Of a DNA stretch of 11,434 nt, positions 1 through 6,415 are shown piece by piece. The stretch covers positions 1-11,434 of the forward strand of contig JADGFH010000116.1 in assembly GCA_016743925.1 (NCBI GenBank). Reading direction: 5' to 3'. Under the pieces are notes generated by a model. It searched no databases. It was not told where the DNA came from and saw nothing but the letters and a program-made list of their open reading frames with translations. Position numbers and translations under genes: made by a program. The stretch is from Labilibaculum sp. Its GTDB lineage: Bacteria > Bacteroidota > Bacteroidia > Bacteroidales > Marinifilaceae. Within the stretch, counting starts at the first letter, position 1; each line of letters starts with the position of its first letter.

Positions 1-674
1 CCTTTGGTTAGATAGACCAATTCACCAGTATTCTGATTTTTTAGACTGACCTTACCAGAGTTCACACTCACAATTGTTGTTCCATCTGGTTTGTTGCTAA
101 CATTGAAGCTGGTACCAAGCACTTCAATTATTGCATCTCCAGATTTGATTATAAATGGTTTGGTAGGATTGCGCTTCACTTGAAAGTAAGCTTCTCCTTC
201 CAATTCTACATTTCTGATTTTTGAATTGAAAAATTTAGGATAAATTATTTTACTCTTTTTGTTTAGAAATACTGCTGTTCCATCTGCCAAAAGAACCTGC
301 TCTTTTTGCATTCTTGCTTGACTCTGAGCATATTTTCCAAATCCAGGAGTGGTTTGATATAAATAAACCAAGCTTAAAGAAAGAAGTAGGAGAACTGTTG
401 CAGCATATCGCATCACCAACTTTGTTCTATTTAATTTGATACTTTTCTTTGATTTAGCTTTAATCATTTTCCAATCAGCTGCTTCATCAATTTTTTGAAA
501 TACTTCAATCTCTTTACTCGATTTCCATATTTTCAGCATTTTTTGAAAAGTCTCTTCATTCTCAGGATTAGCTTTTATCCAATTCTGGAAATTTTGTTGA
601 TCCTGATCCGTAGCTTTTTCTTCTAATATTGCTACTAAAAGCTGCTCGTCGATATGTTGATTGTTATTCTTCAT
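1..674 (-). CDS. FecR-family anti-sigma factor, partial (C-terminus beyond left edge)
   Basis: The minus-strand frame is open from an ATG at 674 to the window edge and gives 224 residues; family members are about 320-390 residues, so the C-terminal third is missing. Residues 1-85 are the cytoplasmic anti-sigma part and hold the pattern seen in FecR N-termini (EEKATDQDQQNFQNWIKANPE, then a KIW segment). One membrane helix lies at about 88-106 (YAATVLLLLSLSLVYLY). The periplasmic FecR domain covers about 118-214 and shows the family marks LLADGTAVFLNKKSKIIYP, LEGEAYFQV and IEVLGTSFNV. By family knowledge it binds the sigma factor encoded just upstream (747-1322) and relays a periplasmic signal to it. 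The gap to that gene is 72 nt, so they are probably co-transcribed. The following gene, often a SusC/FecA-like transducer, would lie outside the window. Function is inferred from family membership; the signal is unknown. Confidence 0.93.
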   Translation of the reverse strand, partial: MKNNNQHIDEQLLVAILEEKATDQDQQNFQNWIKANPENEETFQKMLKIWKSSKEIEVFQKIDEAADWKMIKAKSKKSIKLNRTKLVMRYAATVLLLLSLSLVYLYQTTPGFGKYAQSQARMQKEQVLLADGTAVFLNKKSKIIYPKFFNSKIRNVELEGEAYFQVKRNPTKPFIIKSGDAIIEVLGTSFNVSNKPDGTTIVSVNSGKVSLKNQNTGELVYLTK

Positions 675-746
675 TTTTCTGTTTCTAATAGTAAGACAAG
701 TAAGTTTGTCATCACACGTATTCTAAATTGAAAAAAAATGCAAAAA

Positions 747-1322
747 TTATTTAAGCACATTTAAGAGGAAGATGATTAGGAGTTTTGTAAGGCTTGGGCC
801 AATCTTAACTCGTAAACTTTTTAGCGCTTTTGAGATTTGTGTTTCCACTGTTCTTTTTGAAATGCCTAATTGATCGGCTATTTCCTGATTGGTAAAACCA
901 TCGAAACGATTTAGTTTGAATATTCGTTGGCATTGTTCTGGCAATTCATCTATCGCCTTATAAATTTCATGCTCTAATTCTGTTTGTTCAAGAATTTTAT
1001 CTGCTTGCATGCTTGCACCAGAACTCAAGTATTTGATGTTATCGTGATGTTCTGCATGATTTTTTCGCTGCTTAATGGTATTTAAACAAGCATTGCGAAC
1101 AGAAGTAAACAAGTGTGCTTTTGCCGACGTATGTATCTTAATTGAATCTTTGTTATCGAATAGTTTCACAAAAACATCTTGAACAATCTCCCTAGAATCA
1201 TCTAGGTCGGAAAGGAATTTGTTCGCATAGGCAGTTAAAATAGAATAGTGCTCTTTAAATAGCATTTCTATTTTCGATTCTGTTAGCTTTTCGTACGAAT
1301 GGCTTTGTAACGTGTGTTCCAT
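747..1322 (-). CDS. ECF sigma-70 family RNA polymerase sigma factor (FecI-like)
   Basis: This 191-residue protein has the two-domain ECF layout. Region 2 spans about residues 18-88 (LFKEHYSILTAYANKFL, DDSREIVQDVFVKLF, then KAHLFTSVRNACLNTIKQRK). Region 4 spans about 120-172, with the DELPEQCQRIFKLNRFDG lead-in and the helix-turn-helix NQEIADQLGISKRTVETQI. It matches the Bacteroidota sigma-70 subgroup that pairs with FecR, and a fecR-like gene follows 72 nt downstream. It should direct RNA polymerase to a small regulon, probably including the genes beyond the left edge, when released or activated by that FecR. The last 14 residues (TKLLIIFLLNVLK) are strongly hydrophobic, an odd end for a cytoplasmic factor. 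The ATG at 1322 is the first suitable start; region 2 begins only about 18 residues later, which leaves little room for a later start. Confidence 0.95.
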   Translation of the reverse strand: MEHTLQSHSYEKLTESKIEMLFKEHYSILTAYANKFLSDLDDSREIVQDVFVKLFDNKDSIKIHTSAKAHLFTSVRNACLNTIKQRKNHAEHHDNIKYLSSGASMQADKILEQTELEHEIYKAIDELPEQCQRIFKLNRFDGFTNQEIADQLGISKRTVETQISKALKSLRVKIGPSLTKLLIIFLLNVLK

Positions 1323-1495
1323 TTATTTTGTAAAGAGTAAATTATGCATAATTGAAAAGGGAATTTAATCTCTTTCTAATCAATAGACAATTAAAAAGGG
1401 GTATACACGTATCATAAATTAGAAAATAATTAAATATTATAATGAAAGAGCTTATTATTGTAGCCTTATGAGATCCAAATTTGTTATATATTTTG
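1323..1495. other. AT-rich intergenic leader upstream of the left sigma gene
   Basis: This stretch lies between the sigma gene start (1322) and the 42-bp array, and no gene is visible. Read on the minus strand it contains GTATACCCC, a T-rich run, then TTGTCTATTG (plus-strand 1381-1406), about 60-85 nt before the sigma start. That is a plausible place for a promoter, possibly a non-housekeeping one recognised by the sigma factor itself. No exact TAnnTTTG housekeeping element was found here. The promoter idea is inference only. Confidence 0.25.
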
Positions 1496-1723
1496 ATGAA
1501 ATCTACTCCAGTAGAAGCCTTTTTCTTCTATAAAAAGGCACCTTCTACTCAAATAGATGAGGTTTATTTTAGCAAAAAGTATCCATTTACTCGAGTAGAT
1601 GAGGATTTTTTTAATAAAAAGTATCTTTCTACTCAAGTAGAAGCTTGTTTTTTTATCAGAGAGAGAGCATTTACTCGGGTAGATGACCTCTTTTTTTATA
1701 CAGGGATTCATTTACCAGAATAG
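1496..1723 (+). CDS. Possible small repeat-peptide ORF encoded by the 42-bp array (doubtful)
   Basis: From an ATG at 1496 the plus strand is open for 75 codons and reads as five 14-residue units: STPVEAFFFYKKAP, STQIDEVYFSKKYP, FTRVDEDFFNKKYL, STQVEACFFIRERA and FTRVDDLFFYTGIH, ending LPE-stop. The pattern is roughly [SF]-T-[QRP]-[VI]-[DE]-x-x-F-F-x-K-K-x-x, and many differences are conservative (V/I, D/E, Y/F). The frame breaks at a 41-bp unit; in the shifted frame (1711-1812) the repeats continue as FTRIDASTGNKKMA and STQLEMMPM. No known family is recognised, and there is no clear ribosome binding site or exact promoter. The opposite strand is also open (1711 to 1484), as expected when the repeat core is palindromic, so openness alone is weak evidence. 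It may be a decayed or phase-variable peptide gene, or only a by-product of a DNA repeat. Confidence 0.25.
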   Translation: MKSTPVEAFFFYKKAPSTQIDEVYFSKKYPFTRVDEDFFNKKYLSTQVEACFFIRERAFTRVDDLFFYTGIHLPE

Positions 1724-1775
1724 ATGCCTCCACCGGCAACAAAAAAATGGCATCTACTCAATTAGAAATGATGCC
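1502..1775. repeat. Array of seven degenerate 42-bp direct repeats with palindromic cores
   Basis: The TACT of the core starts at 1504, 1546, 1588, 1630, 1672, 1713 and 1755, giving spacings of 42, 42, 42, 42, 41 and 42 bp. Unit starts are 1502, 1544, 1586, 1628, 1670, 1711 and 1753. The core is T[CT]TACTCNAGTAGA, an inverted repeat; units 1 and 4 are perfect six-base arms around a two-base centre. After the core come a T-rich and then an A-rich stretch; units 2 and 3 share TGAGG and AAAAAGTATC. In unit 1, GCCTTTTT (1517-1524) can pair with AAAAAGGC (1532-1539). Near the end, TAGATGCC (1721-1728) can pair with GGCATCTA (1749-1756). The seventh unit keeps only its first half. The array lies in a long intergenic stretch. 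Its function is unknown: repeat peptide, phased protein-binding sites, or a chain of RNA hairpins. Confidence 0.9.
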
Positions 1776-1854
1776 CATGAACAATTTGAAAAGAGAAGTT
1801 TTCGTGGCTTGATTGACGAGAATTAAGTACATGCTCTCCATTGTAGTTTTGACT

Positions 1855-1887
1855 AAGAAAGCCAAGGTGTTGTGACCTTGGCTTCTT
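1855..1887 (-). terminator. Hairpin downstream of the four-helix membrane protein gene
   Basis: GCCAAGGT (1861-1868) pairs with ACCTTGGC (1875-1882) around the loop GTTGTG, and AAGAA/TTCTT arms extend the stem with a one-base bulge. On the minus strand the stem is followed by TTTCTTAGT, a modest U-tract. It sits 45 nt beyond the stop at 1932, so it probably ends that transcript; the AAGAA/TTCTT arms also give a short T-rich exit in the plus direction. Confidence 0.7.
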
Positions 1888-1931
1888 AAGTTCTTAATGA
1901 GTTGATATCTTAGGTATCTTTCTTCTGGAAT

Positions 1932-2459
1932 TTATGCTTCGCCCATGTTCTTCTGATTGATTCGAATGATCCAAGCTGAAATGGCTTTAGAATTAGTTAA
2001 TAAAAGGTATCCAAATAGATATTGAAACAAAGAACAAATTGCAAAGATAATTGATGCTTTTTCTTGAGGGACATCTCTCGTCAGGTGGTTTATTATTTGA
2101 CTTATGCTTGATATGAAATATGGAAATCGAAAAATCAGAATATACAGTCCAAAAATCATTAATGAAATTCCCAAAATTTTACTGTAATTAGGATCCATTG
2201 TAAAATCAAATTCAATATCTTCTTTACAGATTTTCTTTGCTATTTTTGATGATCTGAAAATCAAAATAAAACCAATTGAAATGAGGATTATTCCCCCTGC
2301 AAAAAAGGATACTATAGAAAGAATATCTATTGATAACGGATCTTTTTGAGTGAAAAAGAATTTCAAAAAGTGGAAATCTTTTATAAAGATTAAGGCAACA
2401 ATGATTACATAAATCCCAAAGAGTTTAAGGGCTAGATCAATGATATTAGATTTTTTCAT
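1932..2459 (-). CDS. Hypothetical four-helix integral membrane protein
   Basis: No family is recognised for this 175-residue protein. Four hydrophobic segments are visible at about residues 8-27 (LALKLFGIYVIIVALIFI), 45-68 (LSIVSFFAGGIILISIGFIL), 93-117 (ILGISLMIFGLYILIFRFPYF) and 135-155 (ASIIFAICSLFQYLFGYLLL). A charged loop (KIAKKICKEDIEFDF) lies between helices 2 and 3. By the positive-inside rule this loop should be cytoplasmic, which would put both termini inside too. Helices 1 and 3 share an LxLxxFGxYxxI-like look, which hints at a duplicated two-helix hairpin, though this is weak. It stands alone, 197 nt from the DUF819 gene, with a terminator on each side, so context offers no function. 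Translation from the ATG at 2459 gives a normal start just before helix 1. Confidence 0.75.
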   Translation of the reverse strand: MKKSNIIDLALKLFGIYVIIVALIFIKDFHFLKFFFTQKDPLSIDILSIVSFFAGGIILISIGFILIFRSSKIAKKICKEDIEFDFTMDPNYSKILGISLMIFGLYILIFRFPYFISSISQIINHLTRDVPQEKASIIFAICSLFQYLFGYLLLTNSKAISAWIIRINQKNMGEA

Positions 2460-2604
2460 TTGTATCAGGTTTGAGTTGATTAATTGATTAAATGTATAAA
2501 AATAGATTAACGAAGGAGTAATATATGTTAATAGAATGGTTCTATATTATATTTACTAGGTGTGACATTTTAAACAAGGGGAGTCACTATTTTTAGCAAT
2601 AGAA

Positions 2605-2632
2605 AAAGGCCTTGCAGTAATGCAAAGCCTTT
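2605..2632 (-). terminator. Intrinsic terminator of the DUF819 gene
   Basis: AAAGGCCTTGC (2605-2615) pairs with GCAAAGCCTTT (2622-2632) with one mismatch and a six-base loop. In the minus direction the stem runs into TTTTTCTA, a good U-tract. It lies 25 nt past the stop at 2657. Confidence 0.85.
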
Positions 2633-2656
2633 CTATATATCTGGTTTTAAAAATAT

Positions 2657-3826
2657 CTAACTAAGAAAAATGGCGATAGAAACACCAATAAAGGTTCCGA
2701 TGATGTAACCTAAGATCCCAACTAGAATTGCAGGAGTTACCAATTTCTTTTGTCCCATAGATGCTGCCATAGGAGCAGCAACTGAAGGTCCCATAATGTT
2801 TGCTGCCGATGAAATAACTACCTCGTAAACATCCAGTTTAAAGAGTTTAGCTAAAGCCATCATAAACAAGAAATGGAAGATCATAATGGTTAAGTAAAAG
2901 CCTAAAACTGCCGGGCCAATACTAAAAATCTGTGTCATGTTTGTTGCAGCGCCAATTACAGCTAAAAAGATGTACATCATCCACAAACCAAGCGAGAATG
3001 CTGTATCTTCCAAAGGCTTTAATCGTTTAGGGAATAAGTTGGCAGCAAGTACCGCCAAGACCGTAATTACTAATATGCTCAAGTTTAGTTTTGTGTGCAA
3101 TAAACCTTGCAAATAGGGAGCCAAAAGGTTTCCCAATCCTGCTATTAATGCAGCAATAAATACAGAAACAGCTATTCGCTCTAAAGTCATTGGAAATTTA
3201 GTTTTTTCTGATGCCGCAGTATCTTCCACTTCATTTTCTTTCTTTGGTTTAACGAAGAAACGCGCAAGAAAAAGGAGGGAAGGTGTTAGGAATAGAAACA
3301 AGGTATACATGTTCGATACAAAATTATCAACCGCAATTGTTGCTGTAAATAGTGGATTGGTGCTAAAGTTTAAGATTTCAGCTGCTGCAATAAAATTTAC
3401 ACTTCCTCCAATTAAGGTAGCGGCAATAACCCCTGCTGTATTTCCAGAATCTGCTCCTAAATCAATAAATTGATAGGCAATAAAGCAGCCTATAACAATA
3501 CCAATTGCTCCTAAGATATATGCGATAAGCAATTTGCCACTTTCCTTTACTATTTTTAGAATGTTGGAGCTAAATAGTAGCATTGGAATTGAAATAGGAA
3601 TAAAGTAGGAGAATACCATTTCGTACACATCTACTTTTATGGTAGGATTAGATGCTACCGGTACGACTCCAGCCATTGCTAATAGCGACATGGATATCAT
3701 GGTAACTAATATTCCTGATAATTTTCCAAACCATTTTTTGTGCTCGGAGTAAAGACCAAAAGCCGCAGCTCCTGCTACCACGAAAAACAAAACCAAATTG
3801 TTTTCGGGAGAGATTAGTGATTGCAT
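2657..3826 (-). CDS. DUF819 family multi-pass membrane protein
   Basis: The protein has 389 residues, the usual length for DUF819 (YjcL-like) proteins, and about ten or eleven hydrophobic helices. Recognisable family stretches are the glycine-rich GGSVNFIAAAEIL at about 140-152, the VDNFVSNMYTLFLF segment at about 166-179, and a C-terminal block around 329-368 (SSAANIMGPSVAAPMAASMG, then TPAILVGILGYIIGT). A charged loop (KPKKENEVEDTAASEKTK, about 193-210) separates two halves, in keeping with a transporter-like inverted repeat. The biochemical role of DUF819 is not established; transport of a small solute is the usual guess and remains inference. It is probably a single-gene transcript: a promoter-like element lies about 26-57 nt upstream of the start and a clear terminator follows. 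The next gene upstream (helicase) ends in its own terminator. Confidence 0.92.
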   Translation of the reverse strand: MQSLISPENNLVLFFVVAGAAAFGLYSEHKKWFGKLSGILVTMISMSLLAMAGVVPVASNPTIKVDVYEMVFSYFIPISIPMLLFSSNILKIVKESGKLLIAYILGAIGIVIGCFIAYQFIDLGADSGNTAGVIAATLIGGSVNFIAAAEILNFSTNPLFTATIAVDNFVSNMYTLFLFLTPSLLFLARFFVKPKKENEVEDTAASEKTKFPMTLERIAVSVFIAALIAGLGNLLAPYLQGLLHTKLNLSILVITVLAVLAANLFPKRLKPLEDTAFSLGLWMMYIFLAVIGAATNMTQIFSIGPAVLGFYLTIMIFHFLFMMALAKLFKLDVYEVVISSAANIMGPSVAAPMAASMGQKKLVTPAILVGILGYIIGTFIGVSIAIFLS

Positions 3827-3851
3827 AGGTGTATATTTAGTTTTAGAGAAA

Positions 3852-3883
3852 CGAATATATTTCGATTTTTGCCGAAAAGCAAA
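3852..3883 (-). promoter_or_regulatory. Probable Bacteroidota housekeeping promoter of the DUF819 gene
   Basis: On the minus strand TTTG (3883-3880) is followed after 20 nt by TATATTCG (3859-3852). This matches the Bacteroidota -33 TTTG and -7 TAnnTTTG elements with one mismatch and good spacing. The start codon is 26 nt beyond the -7 element, giving a short leader. Confidence 0.6.
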
Positions 3884-3909
3884 GAAGTGGTAATAAAAAT
3901 GATTTCTTA

Positions 3910-3949
3910 AAAAAGAACCTCAAATTCGTATGAGTTTGAGGTTCTTTTT
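3910..3949 (-). terminator. Strong terminator of the helicase gene
   Basis: A 15-bp perfect stem pairs AAAAAGAACCTCAAA (3910-3924) with TTTGAGGTTCTTTTT (3935-3949), with a ten-base loop. It starts six bases after the helicase stop codon (3956). Both flanks are A/T runs, so it could work in either direction, but only minus-strand genes are present. Confidence 0.92.
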
Positions 3950-3955
3950 AAAATA

Positions 3956-5230
3956 TTATTTTTTCTTCTTTTTAAGTTTCTTAACCGCTTTCTTCTTAGC
4001 GTTTTTCTTTTTTGGATTTTCCAAGAAGTCTTCTGCTTCGTCCATCAATTCTTTTAAGCTTTTTGAATAATCTTCCGAGAAATCAATCGTAGCAGTATAT
4101 TCTCCTTTAGAGATATCCATTACTTGAATCTCTGTTCCTGTATATTCTTGAATATCCGAAAGTAAATTTTGTTCTTCTTCAGGACAGCAAAATGAAATAG
4201 CCAATCCTTTTTGAACACCACGGCCAGTTCTACCAACACGGTGAACGTAATTTTCCGCAACATCAGGCATATCGTAATTTACTACATAATCAACATTTGC
4301 AATGTCGATACCACGTGCACTTACGTCTGTCGCAATTAGAACCTTAACTTCACCAGACTTGAACGATTCTAAAGCAACTAGTCGATCATCTTGTTTACGA
4401 TCTCCATGAATTGTTTGACTAGCAATATCAACACGTTCCATCGCTTTGTGCACTCTTTCAGCTCTAATTTTTGTACGTACAAAAACAAGAATCTTACTTT
4501 CTGTATGCTCTTTAATTAATCGTTCTAAAAAGAAGCGCTTGTCATCCATACTTACAAAAGCAACTCCATGCTCTACATTTTTAGAAACAGGATCCTTTGG
4601 TGAAATCTGGATACGAATAGCACTGCGAACTAAAGAATAGGCTAGCTTTTTAATTTTAGGAGTAATCGTGGCTGAAAAAAACAGGGTTTGACGATTCTTA
4701 GGAAGATAGGTTATTAAATCTTGAATGTCTTTAATAAAACCTAAATCCAACATATGATCAGCTTCATCAAGAACTAAAGTTTCAACTTTGTCCAAATAAA
4801 TATGACCTTGACTAACCAAATCGAACATTCTTCCAGGAGTAGTGATAAGAATATCAATACCGTCTTCCAAACTCGCAATTTGAGGAGCTTGTTCTACGCC
4901 GCCAAAAACACAAAAGCTTATCACCTTTGTGTGTTTACCAAGTTCTTGAAAAACTTCGGTAATTTGAATGGCAAGTTCGCGAGTGGGAACCATAACAACG
5001 CATTTGATCTCTTCGCTGCGTTTACTTGTTTTGCTTTTGTGCAATTTATCGATAATAGGAATTGCAAAAGCTGCTGTTTTTCCAGTACCAGTTTGTGCAA
5101 TTGCAAGCACATCCTCACCTCTAACGATTGGAGGTATGGCTTTGTATTGAATATCGGTAGGTCGATTAAAACCTAAACCTGCGAGATTCTTCTTAATATC
5201 TGGAGAAAAACTATATTGACTAAATTTCAT
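3956..5230 (-). CDS. DEAD-box ATP-dependent RNA helicase (RhlE-like)
   Basis: All core motifs of a DEAD-box helicase are present in this 424-residue protein: a Q-motif region (F3 onward, GFNRPTDIQYKAIP), Walker A AQTGTGKT (45-52), PTRELA (82-87), TPGR (131-134), DEAD (155-158), SAT (186-188), the second-domain HGDRKQDDR (275-283), ATDVSARGID (300-309) and HRVGRTGR (330-337). It should unwind short RNA duplexes using ATP, in ribosome assembly or mRNA turnover, in the cytoplasm. After the core there is an acidic segment (about 385-405) and a lysine-rich tail (about 407-424), a likely non-specific RNA-binding extension. The core resembles the RhlE group, but the exact orthologue cannot be fixed by eye. 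It has its own -7 element (5257-5264) and a strong terminator right after the stop, so it is probably monocistronic. Such helicases are often cold-induced; nothing here proves that. Confidence 0.97.
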   Translation of the reverse strand: MKFSQYSFSPDIKKNLAGLGFNRPTDIQYKAIPPIVRGEDVLAIAQTGTGKTAAFAIPIIDKLHKSKTSKRSEEIKCVVMVPTRELAIQITEVFQELGKHTKVISFCVFGGVEQAPQIASLEDGIDILITTPGRMFDLVSQGHIYLDKVETLVLDEADHMLDLGFIKDIQDLITYLPKNRQTLFFSATITPKIKKLAYSLVRSAIRIQISPKDPVSKNVEHGVAFVSMDDKRFFLERLIKEHTESKILVFVRTKIRAERVHKAMERVDIASQTIHGDRKQDDRLVALESFKSGEVKVLIATDVSARGIDIANVDYVVNYDMPDVAENYVHRVGRTGRGVQKGLAISFCCPEEEQNLLSDIQEYTGTEIQVMDISKGEYTATIDFSEDYSKSLKELMDEAEDFLENPKKKNAKKKAVKKLKKKKK

Positions 5231-5256
5231 TTTTTGTATTCAGATGATTTATCGCA

Positions 5257-5264
5257 CAAAGATA
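5257..5264 (-). promoter_or_regulatory. -7 element upstream of the helicase gene
   Basis: The minus strand reads TATCTTTG, an exact match to the Bacteroidota TAnnTTTG element, 26 nt before the start codon at 5230. The -33 position is poor (TTCC rather than TTTG), so the promoter may be weak or need an activator. Confidence 0.5.
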
Positions 5265-5322
5265 GGTCTAAAATATGATTTTGTGGAATGCTTTACATCC
5301 TTGATGAGTATCCTTTTTTACT

Positions 5323-6327
5323 TTAGGACGTTTTTATTTCATTTTTTGCCTTTGTTTCTACCCAATATCGGAAATATCCGTAACCACCAAGAAGAATTGT
5401 ACCTATAAATGTTAAGCCATTCGAAAGGATTCCAAAACTAATTCCAGCATTTGGATCCAATTGATAGGCGAGAAATAATTGAAGCAAGAAAAAATGAGTT
5501 GTACCTATTCCTCCCGGACTTGGCAGTGCCCAGCCAATGCCTCCAACAAATAAAATGATCAAGGCAAAGCTAATGGAATAACCTGAAGTATCAGGTAGGC
5601 AAAGTAAATAGATGTAGTTTAGAAGTACCAAGAATGCCCAAATAAGAATGGTAAGTATTATAAATTGGATGCGTTTTTTTAGTAGTAATCCTTGTTTTAA
5701 GGATAAAAACATACTTTGTAAAAATGCTATAAGCTTTTTTACAATACCTCTTTCCGATTTCTTTAATCTGCGTAAGCTAATTAAGAATAGAAAAAATAGA
5801 ACTATAAAGGCAATCGGAAAAACATACAAATATCGGTAGCCATAAATATGAGATACTCCTCCAATTGTAGAATCTATTATAGTTTGTAAACGGTCTAATT
5901 CAATCCAAAAAATGACAAATACGCCTAATCCAAGAATTAGCAAATCGTAGGCTCTTTCGGCCATCATACTTCCCATGGAAACTGCAACTGGTACTTTTGT
6001 CGTTTTTTGAAGTGATGTACAGCGAATGATTTCACCAAATTTTGGGGTAAAGCTATTTACAAAGTAGCCTATTAAGATAGAAGTTAAAACTTTATCTGAT
6101 TTTGGTTTTTCTCCAGATTCTTCGATTAATAATTTCCAACGTAGAGCTCGTAAATAGAAAACGATAAATAAACATACGAAGCTTAGCAAGATGAAAAAAT
6201 AGTCCGCATTCGCTAAACTTTCCCATACAGGTCCCATTGGTTTTTCACGTAATGTGAGAAACAGAAATACAGAACCAATTATAAGTCCAATAGAATTTTG
6301 TGCGATACTTTTTATTTTACTCCCCAT
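5323..6327 (-). CDS. LPG_synthase_TM (UPF0104, flippase-like) integral membrane protein
   Basis: This 334-residue protein carries the hallmarks of the lysylphosphatidylglycerol synthase transmembrane family: RALRW (60-64) after the second helix, GYFVNSFTPKFGEIIR (87-102), the ER pair at 124-125 in MMAERAYDLL, and PSPGGIGTTHFF (269-280). About eight helices are seen. In MprF the related domain moves lipids across the inner membrane; stand-alone members in Bacteroidota lack the aminoacyl-transferase domain, as here, and their substrate is unknown. A role in lipid or isoprenoid-linked glycolipid handling is inference. The gene lies 88 nt below the DUF5655 gene and may have its own promoter (6368-6375). 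It ends 92 nt before the helicase start, with no clear hairpin in that gap. Confidence 0.9.
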   Translation of the reverse strand: MGSKIKSIAQNSIGLIIGSVFLFLTLREKPMGPVWESLANADYFFILLSFVCLFIVFYLRALRWKLLIEESGEKPKSDKVLTSILIGYFVNSFTPKFGEIIRCTSLQKTTKVPVAVSMGSMMAERAYDLLILGLGVFVIFWIELDRLQTIIDSTIGGVSHIYGYRYLYVFPIAFIVLFFLFLISLRRLKKSERGIVKKLIAFLQSMFLSLKQGLLLKKRIQFIILTILIWAFLVLLNYIYLLCLPDTSGYSISFALIILFVGGIGWALPSPGGIGTTHFFLLQLFLAYQLDPNAGISFGILSNGLTFIGTILLGGYGYFRYWVETKAKNEIKTS

Positions 6328-6367
6328 TTATTGTAATTAGAATATTTTAATGTAAGCTAAAGAATTA

Positions 6368-6375
6368 CAAAAATA
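6368..6375 (-). promoter_or_regulatory. Possible -7 element of the LPG_synthase_TM gene
   Basis: The minus strand reads TATTTTTG, an exact TAnnTTTG match, about 40 nt before the start at 6327. No convincing TTTG is seen 19-21 nt upstream, so this could be chance in AT-rich DNA. Confidence 0.35.
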
Positions 6376-6415
6376 GGAAGACTTTTAGAATGACATATTT
6401 TTTTGGACACAATTG

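Noticed and set aside
1484..1711. Minus-strand ORF of 75 residues through the repeat array
   Set aside because: It mirrors the plus-strand frame because the repeat core is palindromic; its products are less regular and there is no start signal, so it is not listed as a gene.
1502..1775. CRISPR array
   Set aside because: Units are diverged direct repeats without identical repeat segments and unique spacers, and no cas gene is present.
2525..2596. Tiny plus-strand ORF of 23 codons preceded by AAGGAG
   Set aside because: The Shine-Dalgarno-like match is attractive, but Bacteroidota rarely depend on one, the peptide (MLIEWFYIIF...) has no recognisable feature, and it would be the only isolated plus gene.
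4446..5176. Several ORFs overlapping the helicase gene on both strands
   Set aside because: The helicase frame has every DEAD-box motif in order; the others are shadow frames with no domain signal.
5265..5322. Terminator for the LPG_synthase_TM gene
   Set aside because: That gene runs on the minus strand and ends at 5323; the short GGATG/CATCC-like matches nearby do not form a stem with a U-tract in the right direction.
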